Positions 25,810 to 32,786 of a stretch of 46,097 bases of DNA are shown piece after piece. The notes under the pieces were generated by a model. The model ran no database searches, was not told the DNA's origin, and saw only the letters and a program-made list of their open reading frames with translations. The translations under genes and the position numbers were made by a program. The number at the start of each line of letters is the position of its first letter. The stretch's first letter is position 1. Source of the stretch: Mycobacterium sp. AT1 (GTDB lineage: Bacteria; Actinomycetota; Actinomycetes; Mycobacteriales; Mycobacteriaceae); assembly GCF_002043095.1 (NCBI RefSeq), contig NZ_MVOC01000025.1:1-46097 (forward strand). The letters are read 5' to 3'.

Positions 25810-25830
25810 AGAAGTCGAGGTTCGACTTCT
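25810..25830 (+). promoter_or_regulatory. Palindrome before the PLP dehydratase gene
   Basis: AGAAGTCGA (25810-25818) and TCGACTTCT (25822-25830) form a perfect 9-bp inverted repeat with a three-base spacer, ending 15 bases before the GTG start at 25846. It could be an operator for a dimeric repressor or an mRNA hairpin controlling translation. No regulator gene is adjacent. Confidence 0.5.
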
Positions 25831-25845
25831 GGCAACGAGGGTGAG

Positions 25846-26805
25846 GTGACGGGTGTGGATGCGCTGACCATCGGCGACGTCCGAGCGGCTTCTCAACGGA
25901 TCGCCGGTTCGGTGCGGCGCGTGGCGATTGCGCGCGACGGCTCGACGCATCTGGCGCTCGAGTTCTTGCAGCACACGGGGACGTTCAAGGCCCGCGGCGC
26001 GCAGAACTTCGTCAGGGCGCACCTCGAATCAGGGGCGCTCCCCGAGGCGGGAATCACGATCGCCTCGGGTGGCAACGCAGGACTCGCGTGCGCCTGGGCC
26101 GCGGCGCAACACGGAACGACTGCAACCGTCTTCGTCCCGGCGAGCGCGCCTCGGGTGAAGGTCGACCGGCTGCGTGCGTATGGCGCTGACGTCCGCTTGG
26201 AGGGCGCCGACTACGCGGACGCCCTGGCCGCGTGCAACGACTTCGCGTCGCGGAGCGGTGCATTGGTCTCGCACGCCTACGATCATGCGCTCATCGCGGC
26301 AGGCGCCGGGACGTTGATGGAAGAGATCCACGACCAGCTTCCCGGCGTCGACGTCGTCGTCGTGGCCGTCGGCGGCGGTGGCCTGTTCGCCGGGGTCGCC
26401 ACGGTGGCCCAGCACCATGGCATCGCTACGGTGGCCGTCGAGCCGGAGGGATCCCGCGCGCTGAACGCTGCCGTGGAGAAGGGACACCTCGTGGACGTTC
26501 CCGTCGACTCCGTTGCGGCGGATTCACTCGGGGCTCGCCGGGCCACTTCACTGGCCCTTCACGCGGCCAAGCACGAGACCGTTCACAGCATTCGTGTGTC
26601 CGACGCCGACATCGTTCGTGCACGCCAAAGCCTTTGGGAGAACAACCGAATCGTCGTCGAGCACGGTGCGGCGACAGCGCTGGCGGGGTTGCGCAGCCCG
26701 GAGCTGGCCGGCTTCGTGGAGGGTAAGACGACGTGTGTCGTTTTGTGCGGGGCCAACACCAATCCTGCCGACGTCTCGGCTACGGAGGTCAGAACCGAAA
26801 CGTGA
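25846..26805 (+). CDS. Threonine/serine dehydratase-like PLP enzyme
   Basis: The protein has 319 residues and is a fold-type II PLP enzyme. The Schiff-base lysine is K48 (GTFKARGA), the phosphate-binding loops are SGGNAG (74-79) and GGGG (176-179), and the C-terminal LCGANTN closes the pyridine nitrogen site. It lacks a regulatory ACT domain, so it resembles catabolic dehydratases, or the serine racemase and ectoine-utilisation EutB groups. The start may be GTG 25846 or GTG 25855, and the AGGTGA region favours one of them without settling it. An NTF2-like gene follows by 18 bases, suggesting a shared pathway for a hydroxylated amino acid. Confidence 0.85.
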   Translation: MTGVDALTIGDVRAASQRIAGSVRRVAIARDGSTHLALEFLQHTGTFKARGAQNFVRAHLESGALPEAGITIASGGNAGLACAWAAAQHGTTATVFVPASAPRVKVDRLRAYGADVRLEGADYADALAACNDFASRSGALVSHAYDHALIAAGAGTLMEEIHDQLPGVDVVVVAVGGGGLFAGVATVAQHHGIATVAVEPEGSRALNAAVEKGHLVDVPVDSVAADSLGARRATSLALHAAKHETVHSIRVSDADIVRARQSLWENNRIVVEHGAATALAGLRSPELAGFVEGKTTCVVLCGANTNPADVSATEVRTET

Positions 26806-26823
26806 AGGGAAGGTGGCTAATTG

Positions 26824-27225
26824 ATGAACGACGACGACCTGCTCGAGACCTATCGCAATTACCTTGCGTGCCTCAATGATCGGCGGTGGTCGGCACTTGG
26901 TGACTACGTCGCCGACGACGTCGTGCACAACGGGCGCGCTCTGGGACTGAACGGGTATCGCGCGATGTTGGAGTCTGACACGCACGCGATCCCCGACGTC
27001 GAATTCGTTCCGGAAATTCTGCTGGCCGACGATCGCGTCGTGTCCTGCCGGCTCTTCTTCCAGTGCACTCCTGAGCACGAGTTCCTCGGGTTCGAGCCGA
27101 CGGGACAACGGGTGTCGTTCGCCGAGCACGTGTTCTACCGGTTCCACGGCGGGCGGATCAGCGAAGTCCACTCGCTCATCGACCGGGATGCCATCCGTCA
27201 GCAGGGCTTTCGCGAACGGGCCTGA
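26824..27225 (+). CDS. SnoaL/NTF2-like protein
   Basis: The protein has 133 residues and a cone-shaped alpha+beta barrel pattern of the SnoaL-like family (ester cyclases, dehydratases and small ligand binders). Characteristic parts are the N-terminal helix YRNYLACLNDRRWSALGDYV, DDVVHNG, and the central GFEPTGQRVSFAEHVFYRFHGGRISEVHS. ATG 26824 is preferred to the preceding TTG, with AAGGTGG upstream. The function is not determined. It ends seven bases from the convergent methyltransferase gene. Confidence 0.8.
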   Translation: MNDDDLLETYRNYLACLNDRRWSALGDYVADDVVHNGRALGLNGYRAMLESDTHAIPDVEFVPEILLADDRVVSCRLFFQCTPEHEFLGFEPTGQRVSFAEHVFYRFHGGRISEVHSLIDRDAIRQQGFRERA

Positions 27226-27232
27226 CGCCGGC

Positions 27233-28033
27233 CTACCAGGCGTCCTTGGTGAGGGCGTAGTAGGCGTAGTGGTTGTCGAGGTGGTTCTCCGGCACCAGCG
27301 TCACCAGTCGAGGAGTGAGTCCGATGTCGGTTGTCAGCGACCAGAACTCGTCGATGCCGAACGACGTCATCTCCGAGAGGTTGTGCGCGTAGTCCCGTTT
27401 GTACGCCCGGGGTCGCCAGTCGGCGGTGTGGTACTTCGACTGCACGAACGCGACGCCACCCGGAACCAGCATGCGTTCGGCGATGCGCAGGATGCGCTTG
27501 ACGTCCTCGACGCTCGGAAGCAGTTCGAACACGTAGAGGCAGATGAAGGTGTTGCAACTGTTCTCGCGCCCGCCGGCTGCTCGCTCGGGCTCCCTGATGT
27601 CGACCGGCAGCGGCACGACAGGGGTGTCGCACACCAGCGCGACCTGGCGCACGCATTCGTCGACGCTGTCGCTGGAGACGTCGACGGCCACGAACTCGTC
27701 GGCCGCGGGGGCGAAGGCCACCGCATTGGCGCCACCGCCGCAGCCCCATTCGACGACGACGCCTGGTTTCGCGGGCAAGTCGAGCGCCTTCGCGAACATG
27801 CCAAAGATCGCCAAGTGCTCCGCGCCGACGGTGCGCCAGTGCTCTTCACCCAACCCGGAACGCCAGTGCGCGTTGCTCTCCCACGCTGGGTCGTCTCGTC
27901 CAGCCCAATAGGTGTCTGCGTCGTCCACGATGCGGTCAATCGGCGGCGTCGGCCGCAGGTGATCTGAGGCTCGGCGGAGCTGTCCTGCGCGTCTTCGCGC
28001 CACGCGTGCGATCGTGCGGCCCGGCTGCATCAT
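27233..28033 (-). CDS. Class I SAM-dependent methyltransferase
   Basis: The protein has 266 residues. Motif I is VVVEWGCGGGANAVAF (GCGGG at about 97-101), the post-I acidic residue is in VAVDVSSDS, and motif IV is in NTFICLYVFELLP. The C-terminal part (YHTADWRPRAYKRDYAHNLSEMTSFG) is aromatic and basic. The substrate is unknown. ATG 28033 follows GAAGGGCGAG. The frame extends further upstream, but into a low-GC intergenic region. A second ATG directly follows the first. It faces kmtR divergently. Confidence 0.85.
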   Translation of the reverse strand: MMQPGRTIARVARRRAGQLRRASDHLRPTPPIDRIVDDADTYWAGRDDPAWESNAHWRSGLGEEHWRTVGAEHLAIFGMFAKALDLPAKPGVVVEWGCGGGANAVAFAPAADEFVAVDVSSDSVDECVRQVALVCDTPVVPLPVDIREPERAAGGRENSCNTFICLYVFELLPSVEDVKRILRIAERMLVPGGVAFVQSKYHTADWRPRAYKRDYAHNLSEMTSFGIDEFWSLTTDIGLTPRLVTLVPENHLDNHYAYYALTKDAW

Positions 28034-28078
28034 CGTGTCTCGCCCTTCGCTAACCGAAATGGTCGAGCGGAACCACGA

Positions 28079-28092
28079 TTTTATTCGTAAAA
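28079..28092. repeat. AT-rich hairpin in a low-GC divergent region
   Basis: TTTTA (28079-28083) and TAAAA (28088-28092) flank the loop TTCG. It lies in a stretch of about 100 bases (28060-28160) that is visibly poorer in GC than the rest of the window and separates the methyltransferase and kmtR genes. It may be promoter or operator DNA for either gene. Confidence 0.35.
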
Positions 28093-28171
28093 CAGCGGCA
28101 AAGTAAGATTGTGGCAAATCGACAGTGAACTGTACGAAAATCCACAGGTTCGGCTTGAGCGCTTTGGCGCG

Positions 28172-28192
28172 TACATTATCTGCGTATGAATG
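28172..28192 (+). promoter_or_regulatory. kmtR promoter and candidate self-operator
   Basis: TACATT (28172-28177) fits TANNNT and is eight bases before ATG 28186, suggesting a leaderless mRNA. CATTAT (28174-28179) and ATGAATG (28186-28192) form an imperfect palindrome across the start site, the place where an ArsR-type autorepressor would bind. Confidence 0.4.
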
Positions 28193-28590
28193 CAAGTAAC
28201 GGTGGATGTCGTCGTCGGCTGCCCGGCGACCAGGTGGGCGTCGTCGTGGAGGTGTTCCGGATGCTCGCCGACGCGACCCGCGTGCAGGTGCTCTGGGCGC
28301 TGGTGGACCACGAGATGTCGGTCAACGAACTCGCCGAGCACGTCGGCAAGCCAGCACCGTCTGTGTCGCAGCACCTGGCCAAGCTGCGGATGGCGCGGCT
28401 GGTTCGCCCACGCCGCGACGGAACCACGATCTACTACAGCTTGGAGAACGAGCACGTCGCACAGCTGGTCACCGACGCGGTGTTCAACGCCGAACATTCT
28501 GGACCGGGCGTCCCCGGGCACCACGCGGGCGCCGCCGAATTACGCGCGCTACATCCCGAATCCGCATCGCCTCGGGCTGGGAACGCGTGA
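28186..28590 (+). CDS. kmtR: KmtR-type Ni/Co-sensing ArsR repressor
   Basis: The protein has 134 residues and is a winged-helix ArsR/SmtB protein. The recognition region is SVNELAEHVGKPAPSVSQHLAKLRMARLV (split over residues 45-73). Candidate metal ligands H90, E103, H104, H112 and H113 keep the exact spacing reported for M. tuberculosis KmtR (88, 101, 102, 110, 111), each shifted by two. It should repress its own gene and the adjacent exporter until nickel or cobalt binds. The stop overlaps the exporter ATG by one base. The N-terminal tail and the region after residue 115 vary. Confidence 0.9.
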   Translation: MNASNGGCRRRLPGDQVGVVVEVFRMLADATRVQVLWALVDHEMSVNELAEHVGKPAPSVSQHLAKLRMARLVRPRRDGTTIYYSLENEHVAQLVTDAVFNAEHSGPGVPGHHAGAAELRALHPESASPRAGNA

Positions 28591-29612
28591 TGGCCCACCA
28601 GCCGATCAACACGCACGACCACCATCACGACCACGACCATCACGACCATCGCGACGGCTGGGGCGGGTCGTTTGGCTCCGCCGTTCGCGACGTGTTCGCA
28701 CCACACAGCCACGACGCCGCCGACAGCATCGACGACGCGCTGGAGTCCAGCGCCGCCGGGATTCGAGCAGTCAAGATCAGCCTGTTGACCCTCGGGGCGA
28801 CGGCCGTCGCGCAGATCGTCGTCGTCGCCGTCTCCGGGTCAGTCGCGTTGCTTGCCGACACCATTCACAACTTCTCCGACGCGCTGACCGCGATCCCGCT
28901 GTGGATCGCGTTCGCAATGGGCACGAAGGCCGCCACCCGGCGCTACACGTACGGCTTCGGCCGCGCCGAGGACCTGGCCGGGCTGTTCGTCGTGGCCATG
29001 ATCGCCGTGTCTGCCGTCGTCGCCGGGATCGAATCGATCCGCCGCCTCGTCGACCCCGTCCCCGTCGAGCACGTGGGGTGGGTCGCGATGGCCGGCCTGG
29101 TCGGCTTCGTCGGCAACGAAGTCGTCGCGGTGTACCGGATTCGGGTCGGTCGGCGGATCGGATCGGCGGCCCTGGTGGCCGACGGGCTGCACGCCCGCAC
29201 CGACGGCTTCACTTCGCTGGCCGTGCTCCTCGGCGCGGGTGCGGTCGCCCTTGGCTTTCCACTGGCCGATCCGATCATCGGGCTCGTCATCACGGCGGCG
29301 ATCCTGGCGGTACTGCGCACCGCGGCGCGCGACGTCTTCCGTCGCCTCATGGACGGGGTCGACCCGACCTACGTCGACGCGGCCGAGGCCGCGCTGGCGG
29401 CGGAACCCGGCGTCACCGGGGTGCGCAGCGTGAAGATGCGATGGCTGGGGCATACGCTGCATGTCGATGCCGAACTCGACGTGGATCCGACCCTCGGGCT
29501 GTCCGATGCCCATCGCATCGCCCACGACGCCGAACACGCACTCACGCACGCGGTTCCGCGCCTGACCTCCGCGCTCGTCCACGCCTACCCCGAAGACACC
29601 AGGAGCCAGTGA
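28590..29612 (+). CDS. CDF-family metal exporter with His-rich N-terminus
   Basis: The protein has 340 residues and six transmembrane helices, and exports divalent metal (probably Ni or Co, from its regulator) in exchange for protons. The N-terminus DHHHDHDHHDH (about 10-20) is a metal-binding stretch. The transport site is formed by H93 and D97 (TIHNFSD) in TM2 and H200 and D204 (HARTD) in TM5. A cytoplasmic ferredoxin-like domain follows (about 260-335, VRSVKMRWLGHTLHVDAELDV). ATG 28590 overlaps the kmtR stop (TGATG), giving tight coupling. The frame stays open upstream, but only antisense or out of frame to kmtR. Confidence 0.92.
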   Translation: MAHQPINTHDHHHDHDHHDHRDGWGGSFGSAVRDVFAPHSHDAADSIDDALESSAAGIRAVKISLLTLGATAVAQIVVVAVSGSVALLADTIHNFSDALTAIPLWIAFAMGTKAATRRYTYGFGRAEDLAGLFVVAMIAVSAVVAGIESIRRLVDPVPVEHVGWVAMAGLVGFVGNEVVAVYRIRVGRRIGSAALVADGLHARTDGFTSLAVLLGAGAVALGFPLADPIIGLVITAAILAVLRTAARDVFRRLMDGVDPTYVDAAEAALAAEPGVTGVRSVKMRWLGHTLHVDAELDVDPTLGLSDAHRIAHDAEHALTHAVPRLTSALVHAYPEDTRSQ

Positions 29613-30151
29613 CCTTGACCGTGGACCATCCGGCAGTGGGAGCGTTGCTCGTCGTATCCGGGCTGCCTGGCGTCGGAAAGACCGCAGTGGCCACCGAGAT
29701 CGCGAGACGGGTGGGCGGCGTGCATCTGTCGGTGGACCCGGTCGAAGACGCGCTGTTGGCCTGCGGTCTGGAACCCGGCTGGCAGCTGGGTGTCGCCGCC
29801 TATGAAGCGGTCGCGTCGATGGCCAGGGCGAACCTGGCCTTGGGCAGAACCGTCGTCGTCGACGCGGTGAACGACAGCGAGGCGGCGCGCGGCACGTGGG
29901 GCCGGGTGGCCGAACCGGTGACGTTCGTGGTGCTGACGTGTTCGGACCCGGTCGAGCACCGGCGACGTCTGGAAGGGCGGTGGCGGGAGTTCACCCGTCT
30001 TCTCGAGCCGACGTGGCCGATGGTGTGCGACCGCGCCACGAGTTACGCGCCGTGGAGTGGTGAGTACGTGGAAGTCGACACCTGCGGCCTCACGGTTGCG
30101 GAGGTCTGCGATCGGCTCGGAATGAGAGCACCTGCAGCACAGCGCACGTAG
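29609..30151 (+). CDS. AAA-type P-loop kinase
   Basis: The protein has 180 residues with Walker A GLPGVGKT (18-25) and a fold like small nucleoside/sugar kinases of the AAA_33 group. An HLSVD stretch after the first helix and TVVVDAVNDSEAARGTW resemble the substrate and DxN regions of these kinases. The substrate is unknown. The GTG start overlaps the exporter TGA as GTGA. AGGAG at 29601-29605 would suit TTG 29615 equally well. It is the third gene of the kmtR operon, though a link to metal homeostasis is unclear. Confidence 0.75.
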   Translation: MTLTVDHPAVGALLVVSGLPGVGKTAVATEIARRVGGVHLSVDPVEDALLACGLEPGWQLGVAAYEAVASMARANLALGRTVVVDAVNDSEAARGTWGRVAEPVTFVVLTCSDPVEHRRRLEGRWREFTRLLEPTWPMVCDRATSYAPWSGEYVEVDTCGLTVAEVCDRLGMRAPAAQRT

Positions 30152-30188
30152 GCGGCGGCGGGGTCGTCGTGCCGACCGGGCCGCCGCC
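30151..30188. terminator. Bidirectional terminator hairpin
   Basis: GGCGGCGGC (30151-30159) pairs with GCCGCCGCC (30180-30188), with an inner GGTCG/CGACC (30162-30166 with 30173-30177). It separates the convergent kinase and secreted-protein genes. Confidence 0.7.
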
Positions 30189-30199
30189 TCTCACGTGTG

Positions 30200-30460
30200 T
30201 CAGAACGGCAGGTCTACCTGTCCATTGGTGGTGTTGAGCTCGTCGTGGGTGGAGTCCACGTAGCCCAGGCGGGACGGTTCCTGCGGGTCGGTGCCATAGG
30301 GCACCAGCGGATCGGCGCCTTCACCGCTCGCGGTCACCGTCACGGAGCTGATGGCCGGTGCAGGCAGGGGCGCGGCGTTGGCGGCGGGGGCGAGGGCGAC
30401 GACGCTGCCGATTGCGATGGCGGCCAGTCCCGGGATGACGTAGGTGAACGGTGTCTTCAT
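30200..30460 (-). CDS. Small secreted protein of unknown function
   Basis: The protein has 86 residues. A Sec signal peptide (MKTPFTYVIPGLAAIAIGSVVALAPAA, split here: basic start, hydrophobic 8-24) ends at about ANA-AP (29-30). The mature part, about 57 residues, is rich in Pro, Thr, Asp and Gly with no cysteines. AGGAGCC seven bases before ATG 30460 gives a good ribosome site. I recognise no family. It is probably transcribed alone. Confidence 0.7.
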   Translation of the reverse strand: MKTPFTYVIPGLAAIAIGSVVALAPAANAAPLPAPAISSVTVTASGEGADPLVPYGTDPQEPSRLGYVDSTHDELNTTNGQVDLPF

Positions 30461-30632
30461 GATGGCTCCTGGTGTGGGTCGGTCTGTTTGACGTCTCCAA
30501 TCCTGCTTGCGCGGAACCGCCCGTGTCGTCGCTGCTGACACCCATTCCCATTTGCAGCTAGCCGGAAGATTGGCCCCGAGGTGTGGCTTGGCCGTGACCT
30601 GGGCGGGACCCCGATGGGGCAGGGTCGTCGGC

Positions 30633-30884
30633 ATGACCGCTGTCGAGGTGATCGTCCTGGTCGCCGCGATCCTGTGGATCGTCGTGGTCGTCGCCGCGCT
30701 CGTCGTCGGAATCCGCGTGACCCTCAAGCTGCGCGCGCGACGGCGACGGATCGAACGGCTGCTCTACGTCCTGCGATTGCCGTCACCATTGGTGCCCGGG
30801 TCGATGAATGAAATCACGAAGATCATCGTGAGCAGCGTGAAGATGGCCAGGGCGGAGAGAAGATCGCCCCACTGGAATGGGTAG
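30633..30884 (+). CDS. Possible small membrane protein
   Basis: An 83-codon frame has a strong N-terminal transmembrane segment (VIVLVAAILWIVVVVAALVVGI) and a basic stretch (KLRARRRRIERLL). The last 40 codons lie antisense to the C-terminal end of the next minus-strand gene, so the true protein may be real only in its first half, or the frame may be accidental. No clear ribosome site was seen. Confidence 0.35.
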   Translation: MTAVEVIVLVAAILWIVVVVAALVVGIRVTLKLRARRRRIERLLYVLRLPSPLVPGSMNEITKIIVSSVKMARAERRSPHWNG

Positions 30885-31096
30885 AGGGTGCCGTCGATCG
30901 ACAACACCAGCACTGTCTCGATGACGCCGAACACCAAGAAGAACACGCCGAACAGCAGCCGAGAGATCCTCTGGTGCAACGCGCTTCGCCGCAATTCGAC
31001 CATCAGCGTGAGCAGTAGCAGGGGCAGGATCTGCGAGAGTGTGGAGGCGGTTGCGCCGTCCATCACGACGATCTGAACGGCGCCGGTGTTGCCCAT
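30764..31096 (-). CDS. Small three-helix membrane protein
   Basis: The protein has 110 residues with three hydrophobic segments (LSQILPLLLLTLMVEL, LLFGVFFLVFGVIETVLVL and LLSALAIFTLLTMIFVISF), separated by a basic loop (RRSALHQRISR). The function is unknown. ATG 31096 is preferred because TAGCGT (31104-31109, minus strand) is a -10 box seven bases upstream. The 3' end overlaps a doubtful plus-strand frame. Confidence 0.65.
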   Translation of the reverse strand: MGNTGAVQIVVMDGATASTLSQILPLLLLTLMVELRRSALHQRISRLLFGVFFLVFGVIETVLVLSIDGTLYPFQWGDLLSALAIFTLLTMIFVISFIDPGTNGDGNRRT

Positions 31097-31103
31097 CGGT
31101 CGC

Positions 31104-31109
31104 ACGCTA
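31104..31109 (-). promoter_or_regulatory. -10 box of leaderless small membrane protein promoter
   Basis: On the minus strand TAGCGT (TANNNT) lies seven bases before the ATG at 31096, with no Shine-Dalgarno sequence between. Confidence 0.4.
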
Positions 31110-31164
31110 GCAGCCCGCACGCCACGTGTCGGTGACGTGCGAGATCGGTGGTGTCGACCGCAGC

Positions 31165-31183
31165 CGGTTGGGTACCCCAACCG
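31165..31183. terminator. Hairpin terminator after the OYE operon
   Basis: CGGTTGGG (31165-31172) and CCCAACCG (31176-31183) form a perfect 8-bp stem with loop TAC, 33 bases past the OYE stop codon on the minus strand. It should end the leftward catabolic operon. Confidence 0.65.
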
Positions 31184-31215
31184 CAGATGCCCGTCGACTC
31201 CGCCGACGACCGCGC

Positions 31216-32304
31216 CTAGCCGAAGGCGCGCGCGTACTGAGGTGGGTGCGACAGCGTGGCCCCGAGTTCGTCGGCGGCCTGCCGAATCCAGCTGGGGTTC
31301 CGAAGGAGCACCCGGGCCAGGAACACGGCGTCGGCGTCCCCGTCGGCGATGATCGAGTCGGCCTGCTCGGCCTCGGTGATCAGTCCCACTGCGGCGGTGG
31401 GGATTTCGATCTCCTTGCGCACCCGGGCGGAGAATGGGACCTGGTAGCTGGGTCCGACGACGATCTTCGCGTCCGGTGCGGAGCCACCGCTGGAGACGTC
31501 CATCAGGTCGACGCCAAGGGTCTTGAGCCGCGCCGCGAGTTCGAGCGTCTCGTCGACCGTCCACCCCGGGCGCTCGTCGTCGGTGTCACCGCCGAGCCAG
31601 TCGGTGGCCGAGACACGGAAGAACAGTGGTAGCTCCTCGGGCCACGCCTGACGCACGGCCGTGGTGACCTCGAGCGCGAAGCGCAGGCGGTTCTCCAGCG
31701 AGCCGCCGTACTGATCGGTGCGGGCGTTGGAGTGCGGGGAGAGGAACTGGTGTATCAAATACCCATGCGCCCCATGCAGTTCCAAGACCTTGAAGCCCGC
31801 ATCGGCGGCTCGGCGTGCCGACTCGGCGAATGACTGGACGAGTGAACCGATCTCGTCGACGCTCAGCTCGGCCGGGCTTTCCAACCGGCCGAACGGCAAC
31901 GTGCTGGCGCTCACGGTCTGCCAGGACTCGGGCTCACGGCTCTCGTCGGGCCAGGGCCGCCCGGTCGAACCCTTGCGGCCGGCGTGGACCAGCTGGATGC
32001 CCGGCACGGAACCCTGCGCCGAGACGAAGTCGGTGATCCGCCGAAATGCCATGGCCTGACGGTCGTTCCACAGCCCGGTGTCGTAGACGCTGCTACGCCC
32101 CCGTGGGTGTATCGAGGTGGCCTCGACCATGACCAGCGCCGCTCCTGCGGCGGCCCGCGAACCCAGGTGCTGCAGGTGCCAGTCCGACGGCGACCCGACG
32201 TCCTCGCCGTCCGTTGCCGCGGCGAACTGCATCATCGGCGACATCCAGGCCCGGTGGGCGAAGGTCACCTCGCGCAGCACGAGGGGGGTGAACAAGTGCG
32301 ACAT
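31216..32304 (-). CDS. Old Yellow Enzyme family reductase (YqjM class)
   Basis: The protein has 362 residues and is an FMN TIM-barrel ene-reductase using NAD(P)H. Substrate-binding H177 and H180 and proton-donor Y182 lie in [19 protein letters not shown], with HAGRKGS and [10 protein letters not shown] also typical. The redox-tuning cysteine of YqjM-type enzymes (SPMC) is replaced by Met25 (WMSPMMQF), which should alter flavin potential. AGGAG precedes ATG 32304. It is the last gene of the leftward operon, where it could reduce an alpha,beta-unsaturated intermediate formed after ring opening. Confidence 0.9.
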   Translation of the reverse strand: MSHLFTPLVLREVTFAHRAWMSPMMQFAAATDGEDVGSPSDWHLQHLGSRAAAGAALVMVEATSIHPRGRSSVYDTGLWNDRQAMAFRRITDFVSAQGSVPGIQLVHAGRKGSTGRPWPDESREPESWQTVSASTLPFGRLESPAELSVDEIGSLVQSFAESARRAADAGFKVLELHGAHGYLIHQFLSPHSNARTDQYGGSLENRLRFALEVTTAVRQAWPEELPLFFRVSATDWLGGDTDDERPGWTVDETLELAARLKTLGVDLMDVSSGGSAPDAKIVVGPSYQVPFSARVRKEIEIPTAAVGLITEAEQADSIIADGDADAVFLARVLLRNPSWIRQAADELGATLSHPPQYARAFG

Positions 32305-32312
32305 GACGTCTC

Positions 32313-32759
32313 CTACTTTCGGCCGAGGGTCAGCGGAAGCGGCGCGTTGGCACTGTCGAGGTGCTCGACGGTGCTGAAGATCAGCTCGGTCTCGCCGATG
32401 TTCTCGATGTCGTGCAACAGATATTCTTCGGGACCGAAGTGGAAGTGGCGGGTCTCGCCGGCATCGTAGGACACCTCGCGCACGGTCCCGTCGAAAGTGT
32501 GTTGCCTGCTGCGACCGGCGTTGATCGCGGTCCAGAAGTAGTCCAGCACGTGACGGTGGGCGTGCCAGCGCTCGCCGGGGGCCAGTCGGATCTCCCACAC
32601 GCGCACCCGGTCGTTCTCGCTGAGGAGTCGTGATCCGACCTCGCCGTCGTGGGAGTGCTCGGTGAATTCGGTCTTGAGCCATTCGGGCCAGCTGTCGAAG
32701 TTCGTGGAGATGAGATCGCCGGCGAGGGGCAGGTCGGACAGGAAGTTGCTGTCGGTCAT
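32313..32759 (-). CDS. Small cupin-domain protein
   Basis: The protein has 148 residues with a single cupin barrel. Metal-binding residues are likely among H66, H68 and H70 (RWHAHRHV) and H105 and H107 (RHFHFG). ATG 32759 is chosen because AAGGA lies eight bases upstream. An earlier in-frame ATG at 32774 overlaps that site. It could be a dioxygenase, isomerase or binding protein of the pathway. It lies eight bases before the OYE gene. Confidence 0.75.
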   Translation of the reverse strand: MTDSNFLSDLPLAGDLISTNFDSWPEWLKTEFTEHSHDGEVGSRLLSENDRVRVWEIRLAPGERWHAHRHVLDYFWTAINAGRSRQHTFDGTVREVSYDAGETRHFHFGPEEYLLHDIENIGETELIFSTVEHLDSANAPLPLTLGRK

Positions 32760-32786
32760 GTTGTCGTCCTTCATGTTTCGGGTTGG

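Noticed and set aside
28611..28655. Repeated CAC/CAT and GAC triplets, possible tandem repeat
   Set aside because: They encode the His/Asp-rich metal-binding N-terminus of the exporter and are explained by that.
28190..29608. Continuous frame from kmtR into the kinase gene (653 codons)
   Set aside because: Only the last 180 codons look like protein. The earlier part is out of frame to kmtR and the exporter.
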